64,000 nt of DNA from Cesiribacter sp964504565 (GCA_964504565.1 CAZDEY010000002.1:124001-188000), one strand, 5' to 3'. Shown: positions 8,583 through 18,488, numbered from the stretch's first letter. The notes: generated by a model from the letters alone, not told the origin. Translations and numbers: made by a program.

Positions 8583-10502
8583 ATGGTTCTTCGGTATTTT
8601 TTTGGTGTTTGTACAGTGGTATTGGGTTTTACCCAGCATGCCGCTGCATCTAGCCCGGCCGATACCACCCGAAAATTTTACCCTAGCCAGGTAATTTTGT
8701 TGGCCGATACCAGTAGAAAAGCTGCCCGGGAAGCTCAGGCAGAACGATTTTACCAAAACCTAAGAAATACATTTTACCGCCGAAAGCTGACCCGCCAATT
8801 GTTCGATTTGGTATTTGATGACAATCCGAATTCGAATAAGCGATCGTACGTAGAACCACTGCAAAATGAATTTGAGCAATACGAAGGTAAATATATAGGG
8901 GAGATCAAGTTAAAATCGCTGGACTTGTTCGGCCCCACCGTATACGATACCACGCGCCAGGCCGAGCGTTGGTATACCAGAACCGGTAACCGATTTCATA
9001 CGGATACCCGAAGGTGGGTTATACAGAAAAACCTCTTGTTCGAAACTGGCCAGCCACTGGAGCCCGAGCAGCTAGCGGACAACGAACGCTTACTCCGTAA
9101 CCTGAACTTTATCCGTGATGCCCGAATAATTATAACCAGCCGAGCCAGCACTACCGATACGGTGGATATTACTGTTATAACCCAAGATTTTTTTCCGTTA
9201 GAAATAGGGGGCAGCCGGGGCGGTTTAGGCGACTACAGCCTGAATGTTGGTAATAATAATGTGCTGGGCATTGGGCATCAGCTTTCTAACTCACTTATAT
9301 ATACCAGCAACCGATCGCCAACCTGGGGCTACGCCGGTTCGTATTTAGTTCAGAACGTATTGGGTACCTTTGCCGATGCCCGGCTAGAGGTTAAACACTA
9401 CCCGATTTTGCGAGGAGCCAACGTTTCTGTACAACGGCCGTTTTTTACTCCGGAAACCCACTGGGCGGGCGGTGTGCAGGTTCAACGTTACAAAAAGCTA
9501 GAATTTCTAACCTATCTGGACTCTGCCCGGGACAGCGAGGTTCGCTACCAAAGTGATCATATGTTGGCTTGGGGCGGTCGGGCTTTCCATCTGTTTAACC
9601 GTACCCGCTTTGGCGAGGGTCGAACTAATTTAGTAGTCGCCCTTAAGGGAATTCGTTCTATAAATGCAAACCCGCGGTATACAAGCAATAATGAAACCGA
9701 GGAACCGGTTGAGGACAGTGAATTTTTTGTTGATAAGAGAATTTTTATGGGGAGCCTGGGCGTAAGCCGTCAGCTTTTCCGCCGCGATAGGTATATCTAT
9801 GGATTTGGCCGTACCGAGGACGTTCCGTTGGGCGCATTCTTTAATGCTATTTACGGTAGTGAAAGTTTACCCCAAACTACTCAGCCCTTCTATCAGCTTT
9901 CTGGAGCCTGGGGTGGCCACCGCGATAATTTAGGGTATGTATTTGCCAGAGCCGACTTTACCCGCTTTACCCAAACCGCTTCTGTAGGTACCCGCCAGTT
10001 ACAGCACCTGAACCTTACCTACATAAGCGACCTGCTGCGTTCGCGCGGATACAGGGTTCGCCAGGTTTTGCGGGCCGATGCCATGAGCGGTCGAAACCGG
10101 CTTAGTTACGAATACCTCACCATAGGCGAGGAGCAAATTCCTGGGGCACGTGGGGCCTTTGCCCGCGGTACTCAACGACTTTCCATACACGCTGAAACTG
10201 TGGTATTTACTCCGTATCAACTTTTAGGTTTTCAGTTTGCCGGCCTGGCCTTTGCCGATCTGGCTTGGATTAACAACAACGATGACTTTCTATCCTGGCG
10301 GGGCAATAAGGTGCAGGGTTTTGGTGCCGGTATCAGGGTTAGGAACGAAAATTTAGTATTTAAAACCTTTGAACTAAAGGCCACCATTTACCCGGAGGGC
10401 AGTGGCCTAAGCCGCCAATTCTTTATAGAGCTTAGCGGCTTATCGCTCAGCCGATTTATGAACTTTCGCCTAGGCGAACCTATATTATACCCGTTTAGGT
10501 AG
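8583..10502 (+). CDS. Outer-membrane beta-barrel protein with POTRA-like N-terminus (Omp85/BamA-related)
   Basis: The chosen ATG begins a clear signal peptide (MVLRYFFGVCTVVLGF...) with likely cleavage after AAA; the frame itself opens earlier at a TTG at 8514. Residues about 60-190 look like one POTRA unit, with the phrases IGEIKLKSLDLFG and LLRNLNFIRDARI. The rest is long alternating aromatic/polar strands typical of a barrel, ending in ...GEPILYPFR. Members of this broad family insert or export proteins or lipids at the outer membrane; the substrate cannot be told. It lies 49 bases after gpsA and may share its transcript. Sure of location, unsure of exact role. Confidence 0.75.
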   Translation: MVLRYFFGVCTVVLGFTQHAAASSPADTTRKFYPSQVILLADTSRKAAREAQAERFYQNLRNTFYRRKLTRQLFDLVFDDNPNSNKRSYVEPLQNEFEQYEGKYIGEIKLKSLDLFGPTVYDTTRQAERWYTRTGNRFHTDTRRWVIQKNLLFETGQPLEPEQLADNERLLRNLNFIRDARIIITSRASTTDTVDITVITQDFFPLEIGGSRGGLGDYSLNVGNNNVLGIGHQLSNSLIYTSNRSPTWGYAGSYLVQNVLGTFADARLEVKHYPILRGANVSVQRPFFTPETHWAGGVQVQRYKKLEFLTYLDSARDSEVRYQSDHMLAWGGRAFHLFNRTRFGEGRTNLVVALKGIRSINANPRYTSNNETEEPVEDSEFFVDKRIFMGSLGVSRQLFRRDRYIYGFGRTEDVPLGAFFNAIYGSESLPQTTQPFYQLSGAWGGHRDNLGYVFARADFTRFTQTASVGTRQLQHLNLTYISDLLRSRGYRVRQVLRADAMSGRNRLSYEYLTIGEEQIPGARGAFARGTQRLSIHAETVVFTPYQLLGFQFAGLAFADLAWINNNDDFLSWRGNKVQGFGAGIRVRNENLVFKTFELKATIYPEGSGLSRQFFIELSGLSLSRFMNFRLGEPILYPFR

Positions 10503-10507
10503 AGAAG

Positions 10508-10539
10508 GAGTTGGTGAATTGGTGAGGTGGTGAATTACC
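10508..10539. repeat. Four-unit degenerate 8-base tandem repeat
   Basis: Consecutive units GAGTTGGT, GAATTGGT, GAGGTGGT, GAATTACC start six bases after the stop of the barrel-protein gene. The same unit family appears ten times at 21241-21320. Confidence 0.7.
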
Positions 10540-10655
10540 GATTTGAAATAGATATTGAATCAAGTATAAAACCTATTCAGTACAACATATATTGATTTAT
10601 TAGTTCTTGGTACTCAAACAAATACCCCATTAACAAATTGCCTTGTCTACATCGC

Positions 10656-10684
10656 TACAAAAAAAGCCGACAAGGTGCCGGCTC
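10656..10684 (-). terminator. Rho-independent terminator for the M23 peptidase gene
   Basis: Read on the minus strand, AGCCGGC pairs with GTCGGCT around ACCTT, followed by a run of seven T. It lies 27 bases beyond the peptidase stop. Confidence 0.75.
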
Positions 10685-10710
10685 TAAGTCTGTAATTTAA
10701 ATCTTTTTGC

Positions 10711-11698
10711 TTAACCTAAGGACTGGTTTTCACGCGAGGCTAGCTCCAGTAGGGTTTCGTACTCTTCGGCCCCTAAATCCTGGTAGAAGAAGTGCATTGG
10801 GTTTACCTTCTTGCCATCCTTTATAACCTCGTAATGCAGGTGTGGCGCGGTTGATGAACCGGTATTGCCTACGTAGCCAATTATTTCGCCTCGTTTTACC
10901 CGGGCACCATTCTTAACTGCAAATTCCTTCATGTGGGCGTACTTAGTGATGTAGCCGTAACCGTGGTCAATTTCAACCTCCTTACCGTAACCTCTGTAAT
11001 TAGTTTTAACCTTAACTACTTTACCATCACCAGTAGCGTAAATTGGGGTTCCCTGCGGTGCCGAAAAATCGCAACCGGTATGCATTTTGCGCACCTTGTA
11101 AATTGGGTGCNNNNNNNNNNATACGCATACCGTAGCCCGAAGCCATACGCTTTAGGTTCTTGTTGGCTACCGGCTGAATGGCCGGAATACTGGCCCACAT
11201 TTTATCTTTATCCTCAGCCATTCTACGTATTTCGTCGTAGCTTTTGGTCTGAATGTACATTTGCTTTTTAAGCTGGTCTATCTTTTTAAGGTTGCTTAGA
11301 ATTAAATCCTCGCGGCTTAGGCTCTTGCTTAGAAGATCTTTGTAGCGCTCCGAACCTCCGGAACCCGCCTGGCGGATGGTATTAGGTATGGGTTCAGCTT
11401 CAAAAACCACACGGTAAATATTGTCGTCGCGTTCCTGCAGGGCTTCCATCATAGCCGATAGCTGATCGAGCTGTTTGCCCTGCATTTCAATATAGAAGTC
11501 CTTTTCGGTAATTTCCTTACGCATTTGCGATTCCTTAGGAGAATCAAAGTATTTAAAGGCAACCAGAACTCCTCCAATGCCAATAATGGCCGCTACGGCC
11601 AGCAAACCCAACACATTCACAAAGATTTCCCAGCGGCTTCTTTCAATGCGCTCGTAACGACAAGTTTCGGTATCGTAGTAATATTTTATGCGTGCCAT
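10711..11698 (-). CDS. M23 family metalloendopeptidase, interrupted only by an assembly gap
   Basis: A cell-wall hydrolase of the LytM/M23 type that cuts peptide cross-links in peptidoglycan. From the ATG at 11698 there is a short cytoplasmic start, one membrane anchor at about residues 28-48, a coiled coil at about 60-150, then the peptidase domain. Zinc ligands are visible in MHTGCD and HLHYE. Ten N at 11111-11120 break the frame. If they are removed, the flanks join as GMR-MHPIYKVRKMH, which is the normal family sequence, and the gene is 978 bases, exactly 325 codons plus stop. I therefore treat this as one intact gene. It diverges from alaS. Confidence 0.9.
11111..11120. other. Assembly gap (10 N)
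   Basis: Fixed-length run of N inside the M23 gene. The flanking frames join correctly if the true gap is 0 bases; any other multiple of three would also keep the frame. Confidence 0.95.
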
Positions 11699-11839
11699 GC
11701 GTGCAGCTTAATATTTTTATACTTTTGTGCTATTGTCTGATTTGCTTGTAACTAAGACGCTCCGCATAGGCTGATCGTTGTAATTACAGCAAACGCAATA
11801 TACAACATTACAAGTTAACGCTAGACCCCCGGAGTTCCC

Positions 11840-14467
11840 ATGCCCATGAATGCCCGCCAGATCAGAAGTACGTTTTTAGAGTTTTTTGAATCAAAAAAGC
11901 ACCAAATTGTGGCTTCTGCCCCTATTGTAAACAAGAACGACCCTACCTTATTGTTTACTAATGCGGGCATGAACCAATTCAAAGACTACTTTCTGGGCAA
12001 CAAGAAGGCCGAAAACCCCCGCGTAGCCGATACCCAAAAATGCTTGCGGGTTAGCGGCAAACACAATGATTTGGAAGAAGTAGGAATTGATACCTACCAC
12101 CATACCATGTTTGAAATGCTGGGCAACTGGAGTTTTGGCAATTATTTTAAAGAAGAAGCGATTGCCTGGGCTTGGGAATTGCTTACGGGTGTATACAATT
12201 TGCCTAAAGATCGCCTTTATGTAACGGTTTTTGAAGGCGACCAGTCCGAAAATTTAGAGCCGGACAATGAAGCTTTTGCACTTTGGAAAGAATGGATTGC
12301 AGAGGAAAGAATTCTTTACGGTAACAAAAAAGACAATTTTTGGGAAATGGGCGATACCGGTCCCTGCGGTCCTTGCTCGGAAATTCACGTGGATTTGCGG
12401 CTAGATAATGAGCGCTCAGAGGTCTCCGGCGATACGCTGGTAAACCAGGATCACCCGCAGGTTATAGAAATATGGAACCTGGTTTTTATACAATTTAACC
12501 GTAAAGCAAACGGCTCCCTAGAAAACCTGCCGGCCAAGCACGTAGATACCGGTATGGGCTTTGAACGCCTGGTTCGGGCTATTCAGCATAAATCTTCTAA
12601 TTACGATACCGATGTTTTTCTGCCCTTAATAAATACTATTAGCCAAGCCGCCGGTATAGCCTACGGTAAATCGGAGGATACCGATATTGCCATGCGCGTA
12701 ATGGCCGACCATATCCGGGCCATTGCCTTTACTATTGCCGATGGGCAGATGCCCTCCAATACCGGGGCGGGCTACGTTATACGCCGCATTTTGCGCCGTG
12801 CCGTGCGCTACGCGTTTACTTTCCTAAATATAAAAGAACCTTTCCTATATAAGTTAGTAGAAGTTTTAGCCGATGATATGGGCGAGTTCTTTCCGGAACT
12901 TCCGCAGCAGCAAGAGTTTATCATGCGGGTGGTTCAGGAGGAAGAAACCGCATTTTTGCGCACCTTAGATACCGGCTTAAAGCGGCTAAACGATCTGGTT
13001 GCCGGAGGAGCTACATCGATTTCCGGCAGGGATGCCTTTGAGCTATACGATACCTTTGGCTTTCCACTGGATTTAACTGCCCTGATTGCCCGGGAACGTG
13101 GGCTTAGTATAGACGAGCAAGGATTTGCCAGCGAGATGGAAAAGCAAAAATCCCGCTCGCGCCAGGCCGCTGCTACCGAAACCGGCGATTGGGTAGAGGT
13201 AAACAGCAGCGACCAGCCTACGCACTTTGCCGGCTATACCGATTTGAGTACCCGCTCCCGAATTTTACGCTATCGTCCGGTAAGCTTAAAGAATAAAACG
13301 CAATATCAACTAGTGTTAGATCGAACCCCCTTCTATGCCGAAAGCGGCGGCCAGGTTGGCGATACCGGCTACCTAAGCAGCGGCGGCGAGAAACTAAGGG
13401 TAGTTGACACCAAAAAGGAAAATGACCTTATAGTTCATATAACTGAACACTTGCCGGCCAACCCTAATGAGGTTTACGAGGCGGTTGTAGATAGGGAACG
13501 CCGCCAGTTTACGCAGAACAACCACTCGGCCACCCACTTACTGCACGCCGCGCTACGGCGGGTGCTAGGCGAGCACGTTCAGCAAAAAGGCTCACTGGTA
13601 AACGATAAAATTCTGCGCTTCGACTTCAGCCACTTTGCTAAAGTTACCGAAGAAGAATTGCAGCGCATTGAGGATATAGTAAATAGCCAGGTTAGAAAAA
13701 ATATACCATTGGTTGAGGAGGTTGATATTCCTTTGGAAGAAGCGAAGGGTAAAGGGGCTATGGCCTTATTTGGTGAAAAATACGCTGATAAAGTACGGGT
13801 TATTACGTTTGATCCGGCCTATTCGGTAGAGCTTTGCGGCGGTACCCACGTGCAGGCTACCGGCCAAATTGGCTTGTTCAAAATAATTAGCGAAGGTTCT
13901 GTATCGGCCGGGGTTAGGCGTATTGAGGCCATTACTGCTAAAACCGCCGAAGATTGGGTTCGCCACCAGCAAAATCAGTTGGAAGAGGTAAAACAACTTC
14001 TTAAGAACCCAAAAGATGTAGGCTCCGCAATTAGCCAGTTGCTGGAAGAGCGCGCCAAGCTGCAAAAGGCTATCGCCGAGCAAGAGCAGAAAGCCGCCGG
14101 TAACCTCCGGGAGGATCTGGCCGCGAAAGCCCGGGCCGTAGATGGTATGCAGGTAATTATTGAGCAGGTTGAGGTTCCTTCGGCCGATGTACTAAAAAAC
14201 CTGGCGTTTGAGTTACGGCAGAAAGTTGATAAGCTATTTTTAGTTTTGGCAGCCAATGTAGCCGGTGAAAAACCCCAAATTGCCGTAATGCTTGATGAGC
14301 AGGTAATGAAGGAAAAAAATCTGCACGCCGGTAAACTAGTCAAAGAACTGGCCCAGGAAATTAAGGGCGGCGGCGGCGGTCAACCCTTCTTTGCCACTGC
14401 CGGCGGTAAAGATCTGAGCGGACTTCCTAAAGTAGTAGAAAAGGCCCGGAGCTTAGTAAATGCCTAG
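11840..14467 (+). CDS. alaS: Alanine-tRNA ligase
   Basis: Charges tRNA-Ala and edits mischarged Ser/Gly. Full length at 875 residues. The class II catalytic core is at the N-terminus (TNAGMNQFKDYFLG, then TYHHTMFEMLGNWSFG). The editing domain carries HSATHLLH near residue 568 and the zinc motif CGGTHV near residue 670. The C-terminal coiled coil and DHHA1-like domain end in a glycine run GGGGGQP. Two close ATGs (11840, 11846) are possible starts. It is followed after 36 bases by gatB, so tRNA charging genes are grouped. Confidence 0.98.
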   Translation: MPMNARQIRSTFLEFFESKKHQIVASAPIVNKNDPTLLFTNAGMNQFKDYFLGNKKAENPRVADTQKCLRVSGKHNDLEEVGIDTYHHTMFEMLGNWSFGNYFKEEAIAWAWELLTGVYNLPKDRLYVTVFEGDQSENLEPDNEAFALWKEWIAEERILYGNKKDNFWEMGDTGPCGPCSEIHVDLRLDNERSEVSGDTLVNQDHPQVIEIWNLVFIQFNRKANGSLENLPAKHVDTGMGFERLVRAIQHKSSNYDTDVFLPLINTISQAAGIAYGKSEDTDIAMRVMADHIRAIAFTIADGQMPSNTGAGYVIRRILRRAVRYAFTFLNIKEPFLYKLVEVLADDMGEFFPELPQQQEFIMRVVQEEETAFLRTLDTGLKRLNDLVAGGATSISGRDAFELYDTFGFPLDLTALIARERGLSIDEQGFASEMEKQKSRSRQAAATETGDWVEVNSSDQPTHFAGYTDLSTRSRILRYRPVSLKNKTQYQLVLDRTPFYAESGGQVGDTGYLSSGGEKLRVVDTKKENDLIVHITEHLPANPNEVYEAVVDRERRQFTQNNHSATHLLHAALRRVLGEHVQQKGSLVNDKILRFDFSHFAKVTEEELQRIEDIVNSQVRKNIPLVEEVDIPLEEAKGKGAMALFGEKYADKVRVITFDPAYSVELCGGTHVQATGQIGLFKIISEGSVSAGVRRIEAITAKTAEDWVRHQQNQLEEVKQLLKNPKDVGSAISQLLEERAKLQKAIAEQEQKAAGNLREDLAAKARAVDGMQVIIEQVEVPSADVLKNLAFELRQKVDKLFLVLAANVAGEKPQIAVMLDEQVMKEKNLHAGKLVKELAQEIKGGGGGQPFFATAGGKDLSGLPKVVEKARSLVNA

Positions 14468-14503
14468 TTCGGTAGAATTTTTGATCGTAACTTTTGCTCA
14501 ATA

Positions 14504-15958
14504 ATGAGTGAAGAAATAGCAGGTAACTACCAAGTAGACATTGGGCTGGAAGTTCACGCGCAGCTTCTAACTAAATCTAAAATGTTTGCGCCTGAGGCAA
14601 GTGCGTACGGTAGCCGGCCTAATACCAACGTTAGTACGGTGAGCCTGGCCCACCCGGGTAGTATGCCCCGCGTCAATAAACAAGCTATTGAATTTGCGGT
14701 AAAGATGGGCCTGGCCTGTCAAAGCCAAATTGCCCGTTTTCTTTACTTCGATAGAAAAAACTATTTCTACCCAGATTTACCAAAAGGCTACCAACTAACC
14801 CAAGATAATACGCCACTTTGTAAAGGAGGTAAAGTGCAGATACGATCTGGTGAGGGGTTTAAGGAAATTACGTTAAACCGTATACACCTGGAAGAAGATG
14901 CCGGAAAGAGTATTCACTTGGCGGAAGAAACGGATACGCTGGTGGATTTTAACCGCGCCGGTACGCCTCTAATTGAGATTGTAACCGAGCCGGTAATTAC
15001 CAGTGGCGAAGATGCGGCTGCGTTTCTGGCTGAAGTTAGAAAGCTGGTGCGCTTTCTGGAAATTGGCGACGGCAATATGGAAGAGGGAAGTTTGCGCTGC
15101 GATGTAAATATTTCAGTAAGAAAGCGGGGGAATAATATTTTAGGTAAAAAAGTAGAAATTAAGAACCTGAACTCCTTTGCAAATGTGCGTCGGGCAGTAG
15201 CGTATGAAACCGACCGGCAAATAAATCTATTAGAAATAGGCGAAAAAGTAGTTTCGGAAACCAGAACTTTCGATCCCGGTTTAGGTACAACTGCCGGTAT
15301 GCGCACCAAGGAAGAACTGAACGACTACCGCTATTTTCCTGAGCCGGACCTAAGCCCCTTACGAATTTCCGATAATTGGCTAGCGACGATTAAGGGTACT
15401 ATGCCGGCCTTGCCTGGTAATTTATATCGGAAGTTCACTGAGGAATTTGAGCTAACCGACTACGATGCCGCCCAGCTTTCGGAAACTAAGGAGTTGGCTA
15501 CTTATTATCAGGAAGTTTGCAGCCGTACTTCTAACTATAAAGCCGCTGCTAACTGGCTTTTAGGTCCGGTAAAGAAGTATCTTAACGCCAATTGCCTGGA
15601 AATAGAAAATTTTTCCCTTCAGCCATATAAATTAGCCGAACTGATTGATTTGGTAAGTACCGACCAACTAAGTTTCTCGCTGTCTTCAAAAAAACTTCTA
15701 CCCAAACTTTTAGAACAACCCGAAGCCGATGTACTGGACCTTGCCCACAAGAACGGCCTTCTACAGCAGGCTGATGCTACGGATATTAAGCCGATAATTA
15801 AGGAAGTATTGCAGGCCCGGCCCGATAAAGTTGCAGCCTATAAGCAAGGTAAAAAGAACTTATTGGCTATGTTTATGGGCGAAGTGTTGAAGAGGGGAAA
15901 AGGAAAATTTGATCCAAAAAAAGTAAACCAGTTACTACGCGAAACTTTAGAAGCGTAG
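14504..15958 (+). CDS. gatB: Aspartyl/glutamyl-tRNA(Asn/Gln) amidotransferase subunit B
   Basis: GatB binds misacylated Glu-tRNA(Gln) or Asp-tRNA(Asn) and activates it for amidation with ammonia from GatA. The 484 residues begin with the family signature (YQVDIGLEVHAQLLTKSKMF) and contain PDLPKGYQLTQ, RIHLEEDAGK and EGSLRCDVNISVR. The C-terminal YqeY-like tRNA-binding tail is complete. gatA and gatC are not in this window. It is probably co-transcribed with alaS and the downstream thioredoxin-like lipoprotein gene. Confidence 0.98.
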   Translation: MSEEIAGNYQVDIGLEVHAQLLTKSKMFAPEASAYGSRPNTNVSTVSLAHPGSMPRVNKQAIEFAVKMGLACQSQIARFLYFDRKNYFYPDLPKGYQLTQDNTPLCKGGKVQIRSGEGFKEITLNRIHLEEDAGKSIHLAEETDTLVDFNRAGTPLIEIVTEPVITSGEDAAAFLAEVRKLVRFLEIGDGNMEEGSLRCDVNISVRKRGNNILGKKVEIKNLNSFANVRRAVAYETDRQINLLEIGEKVVSETRTFDPGLGTTAGMRTKEELNDYRYFPEPDLSPLRISDNWLATIKGTMPALPGNLYRKFTEEFELTDYDAAQLSETKELATYYQEVCSRTSNYKAAANWLLGPVKKYLNANCLEIENFSLQPYKLAELIDLVSTDQLSFSLSSKKLLPKLLEQPEADVLDLAHKNGLLQQADATDIKPIIKEVLQARPDKVAAYKQGKKNLLAMFMGEVLKRGKGKFDPKKVNQLLRETLEA

Positions 15959-15993
15959 CCTAGCGTTCTGTATGTTCGTAAGAATTAAATGAT

Positions 15994-17133
15994 ATGAAAA
16001 ATTTATACCAACTAACCATAATCAGTTTGTTGCTGGCGGCCTGCTCGCAAAAAGGGAATGGACCACTGGAGCCTAACGCCAACGAAATTGTGCTATCAGG
16101 CAAAATTGAGAATGCCGCTGGTAACGATGGTGATATGATACTGGAAATTGTTCAGGAAGATCGGAACAACCCGTTTGCGCCGGTTGATACCATTGAGGTA
16201 AGCGATGATTATACGTTCTCGGAAAGTGTTATTGTACCCGAGCCCGGCTATTATCGCTTAAATTTATACGGTCGTCAGTTTGTAAACCTGATTCTGTCCG
16301 ATGATAACGTAATGATTAACGCTGACTTGGCCAAAGGGCCCGGTACGGCCATAATTGAGGGCTCTAAAGATACGGATCTAATGGAATCTGTAAATCAGAT
16401 TGTACGGAAACGCCAGCAGGAAATAGCCAAACTAGAACAGGAATTTATTGAAGCCCGGGGCGAAGGCAATACTTCTCGCATGGAAGCCCTTACCCAGCAG
16501 TACCAAAAGGTTGAAAGGTATAAACGTGAAGATATTAAACGACTTCTGCGGAATGCGCCCTCCTCGGTAGCGGCCATTTATGCGGTAAATTATTTAAACA
16601 AGGAGGAAGACTTTGGCTTTCTGGACACATTAGCTACCCGGCTTAAACAGGATATACCCAATAGTAAATACATTACCGATTTTGCCCAGGGGGTAGAGAA
16701 AATGAGAAGTACTACCGTAGGCGAAACTGCCCCGGAAATTGCCCTGCCCAATCCGGAAGGTGAAACCAAGCGCTTGTCTGATTTACGAGGCAAGATAGTG
16801 CTGGTAGATTTTTGGGCAGCTTGGTGCGGACCGTGCCGCCGCGAAAACCCTAATGTGGTAAAGGTATATAATAAGTATAAAGATCAGGGTTTTGAAGTGT
16901 TTGGAGTTTCGCTGGATAAGGAAAAAACTGCCTGGGTTAAAGCAATAGCGCAGGACAATTTGAATTGGACCCAAGTAAGCGACCTAAAGTACTTTAACAG
17001 TGAAGCTGCCCAAACCTACGGCATAAACTCTATACCAGCTACGGTATTATTGGATAGGGAAGGAAAAATTATTGCCCGCAACCTGCGAGGCCCCGCTCTG
17101 GAAGAAAAGCTGGAGGAGATATTCAGCAATTAG
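15994..17133 (+). CDS. TlpA-like thioredoxin-fold lipoprotein with DUF4369-like N-terminal domain
   Basis: A lipobox LLAAC places Cys17 as the lipidated residue, so the mature protein is membrane-anchored outside the cytoplasm. Residues about 33-130 resemble the DUF4369 domain often found before Bacteroidota thioredoxin domains, followed by a charged helical linker (130-180). The redoxin domain (about 242-375) has the active site W-C278-G-P-C281 and the cis-Pro segment SIPAT. It likely reduces or exchanges disulfides in exported proteins; the partner is unknown. It lies 35 bases after gatB and ends at a strong terminator. Confidence 0.88.
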   Translation: MKNLYQLTIISLLLAACSQKGNGPLEPNANEIVLSGKIENAAGNDGDMILEIVQEDRNNPFAPVDTIEVSDDYTFSESVIVPEPGYYRLNLYGRQFVNLILSDDNVMINADLAKGPGTAIIEGSKDTDLMESVNQIVRKRQQEIAKLEQEFIEARGEGNTSRMEALTQQYQKVERYKREDIKRLLRNAPSSVAAIYAVNYLNKEEDFGFLDTLATRLKQDIPNSKYITDFAQGVEKMRSTTVGETAPEIALPNPEGETKRLSDLRGKIVLVDFWAAWCGPCRRENPNVVKVYNKYKDQGFEVFGVSLDKEKTAWVKAIAQDNLNWTQVSDLKYFNSEAAQTYGINSIPATVLLDREGKIIARNLRGPALEEKLEEIFSN

Positions 17134-17154
17134 TTATAATAGATGTCCTACAAA

Positions 17155-17188
17155 AAGAAAGCCGAATCAATTTCGATTCGGCTTTCTT
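17155..17188. terminator. Bidirectional rho-independent terminator
   Basis: A perfect 14-base stem (AAGAAAGCCGAATC / GATTCGGCTTTCTT) around a 6-base loop sits between convergent genes, with A- and T-rich edges on both sides. Confidence 0.85.
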
Positions 17189-17210
17189 GTTATAGATGAA
17201 AAGTATTAAT

Positions 17211-17876
17211 CTACATTCTTTTAGCCCACATAAAGCGGGTAGAATAATAACCTTCTAGTTCGCTTACTTTAACCCCGCCGTTAGATGAGCTGTGTACAAA
17301 TTGAACCGGCTCTCCAGGCTCACTAATTACAATACCTACGTGCCCAACTTTACGAATTTCAGGCTTGGTGCCGGTAAAAAATAGCAAATCGCCGGGTTGT
17401 ACTTCGTCAGTATTTATATCAGTACCCTGAGTACTTTGGGCGCGGCTGCTTCTTTCAATATTAAAACCGTTTTCCTTAAAAACGTGATACACAAAACCGG
17501 AACAGTCGAACCCTTTGGTACTTTTGCCACCAAAGCGGTAGGGCGTTCCCATTAGGCTCATAGCATAATCAACAATTTTAGTGTGCTTACCGGATAAAGT
17601 AGCCACCGTAAGCTTGGTTTTGCTGTAATCCTGAGCCATTGGTTCAGGAGATTTTCTATCCAAATAGGCTACCTCTTCGCTACGCTCCACTGTAGCTGCA
17701 ATTTCAGCTTGTTGGTTGATTTCACTTGCCGATAAAGCAGTATAGTTGTTATTCGGTATATCATCCGGGCGGGTGCGGAAAGCCATTACGGTTAGGGCAA
17801 CCATAACTACCGCAAACCAGGTAAATTTCTGTCGGGCCAGGCCGATTAAAGTATATAAAAGCTTATTCTGTTTCAT
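17211..17876 (-). CDS. NlpC/P60 (C40) peptidoglycan endopeptidase
   Basis: A cysteine peptidase that cuts cell-wall stem peptides. One membrane segment at about residues 18-33 anchors it, followed by a low-complexity linker and the catalytic domain from about residue 96. The triad is visible: Cys125 in FDCSGFVY, His179 in VGHVGIV and a polar third residue at His195 in QFVHSSS. It is the last gene of a minus-strand run that begins with pcm, 27 bases after the preceding gene, and ends at the shared terminator. Confidence 0.93.
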   Translation of the reverse strand: MKQNKLLYTLIGLARQKFTWFAVVMVALTVMAFRTRPDDIPNNNYTALSASEINQQAEIAATVERSEEVAYLDRKSPEPMAQDYSKTKLTVATLSGKHTKIVDYAMSLMGTPYRFGGKSTKGFDCSGFVYHVFKENGFNIERSSRAQSTQGTDINTDEVQPGDLLFFTGTKPEIRKVGHVGIVISEPGEPVQFVHSSSNGGVKVSELEGYYSTRFMWAKRM

Positions 17877-17903
17877 GTTTGGTTGTGGTTTAAAACCTAC
17901 AAC

Positions 17904-18488
17904 CTAAACAAAGTGGCTTTTCAACAAGTTCCAGAGCTTAATTTTGGCCGCCCTATCGGCAGTTATAGCCGTTAATTTTTCCGCCAGAATATAGGTTTTA
18001 CCTTCCTCTTGCAATGCGGTAAATTTATCCATTTTGCCTAAAACCGGAACCTGATACGGCTGAACCCCAAAAGAAACTAGTTTAATATATTTTACCGAAT
18101 CCAGGCAACTCCAGTAATGTTGTTCGCTACAGCGGGCTATGTTTAGTATAGCCACATCGTCAAATTCCAAGTTTACCGATTTTAGTATATCCTTTAACAG
18201 CTTACCTTCGGGTTTATCTAACACTTTGTGGCCTGGGGCATCTACCAAAATCAATATGCCTTTGCCGTTTTTACCAAAAACCAGATCGCCCGGCACGGGT
18301 GAGAGCTGAGGCTCTGGTTCAGCAGCTTTCGTCTCAGCCTTTAGTTCCTTCTCTTTGGGCTTTTGGTCAATAGAGCGTAATGCAGGGTCAGGTACCGGTA
18401 GTTTTTCCTCCGCAAGAACATATAATTCTTCGGTAAGGAAAACCGACAAAAACCGAGGGTTGGCAACTGGTTTTAGGCCTTCCTGCAT
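17904..18488 (-). CDS. Unknown cytoplasmic protein (194 aa), conserved-looking C-terminal domain
   Basis: No signal peptide or membrane segment. A short N-terminal part (FLTEELYVLAEEKLP) is followed by a Lys/Glu/Pro linker at about residues 40-65, then an alpha/beta domain with ILILVDAPGHKVLDKPEGKLL and VAILNIA. The pattern of hydrophobic strand, Pro/Gly turn and helix is faintly like small uracil-DNA-glycosylase-fold proteins, including the polymerase III psi subunit, but this is only a guess. The start overlaps the stop of the thioesterase gene in TAATG, so translation is probably coupled. Confidence 0.6.
   Translation of the reverse strand: MQEGLKPVANPRFLSVFLTEELYVLAEEKLPVPDPALRSIDQKPKEKELKAETKAAEPEPQLSPVPGDLVFGKNGKGILILVDAPGHKVLDKPEGKLLKDILKSVNLEFDDVAILNIARCSEQHYWSCLDSVKYIKLVSFGVQPYQVPVLGKMDKFTALQEEGKTYILAEKLTAITADRAAKIKLWNLLKSHFV

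Noticed and set aside
10933..11271. Reading frames running through the N block on both strands
   Set aside because: They exist only because N is translated as X. The true gene is the M23 peptidase.
11027..11698. M23 gene as a frameshifted pseudogene
   Set aside because: The frame change is created by the ten placeholder N; joining the flanks restores the exact family sequence.
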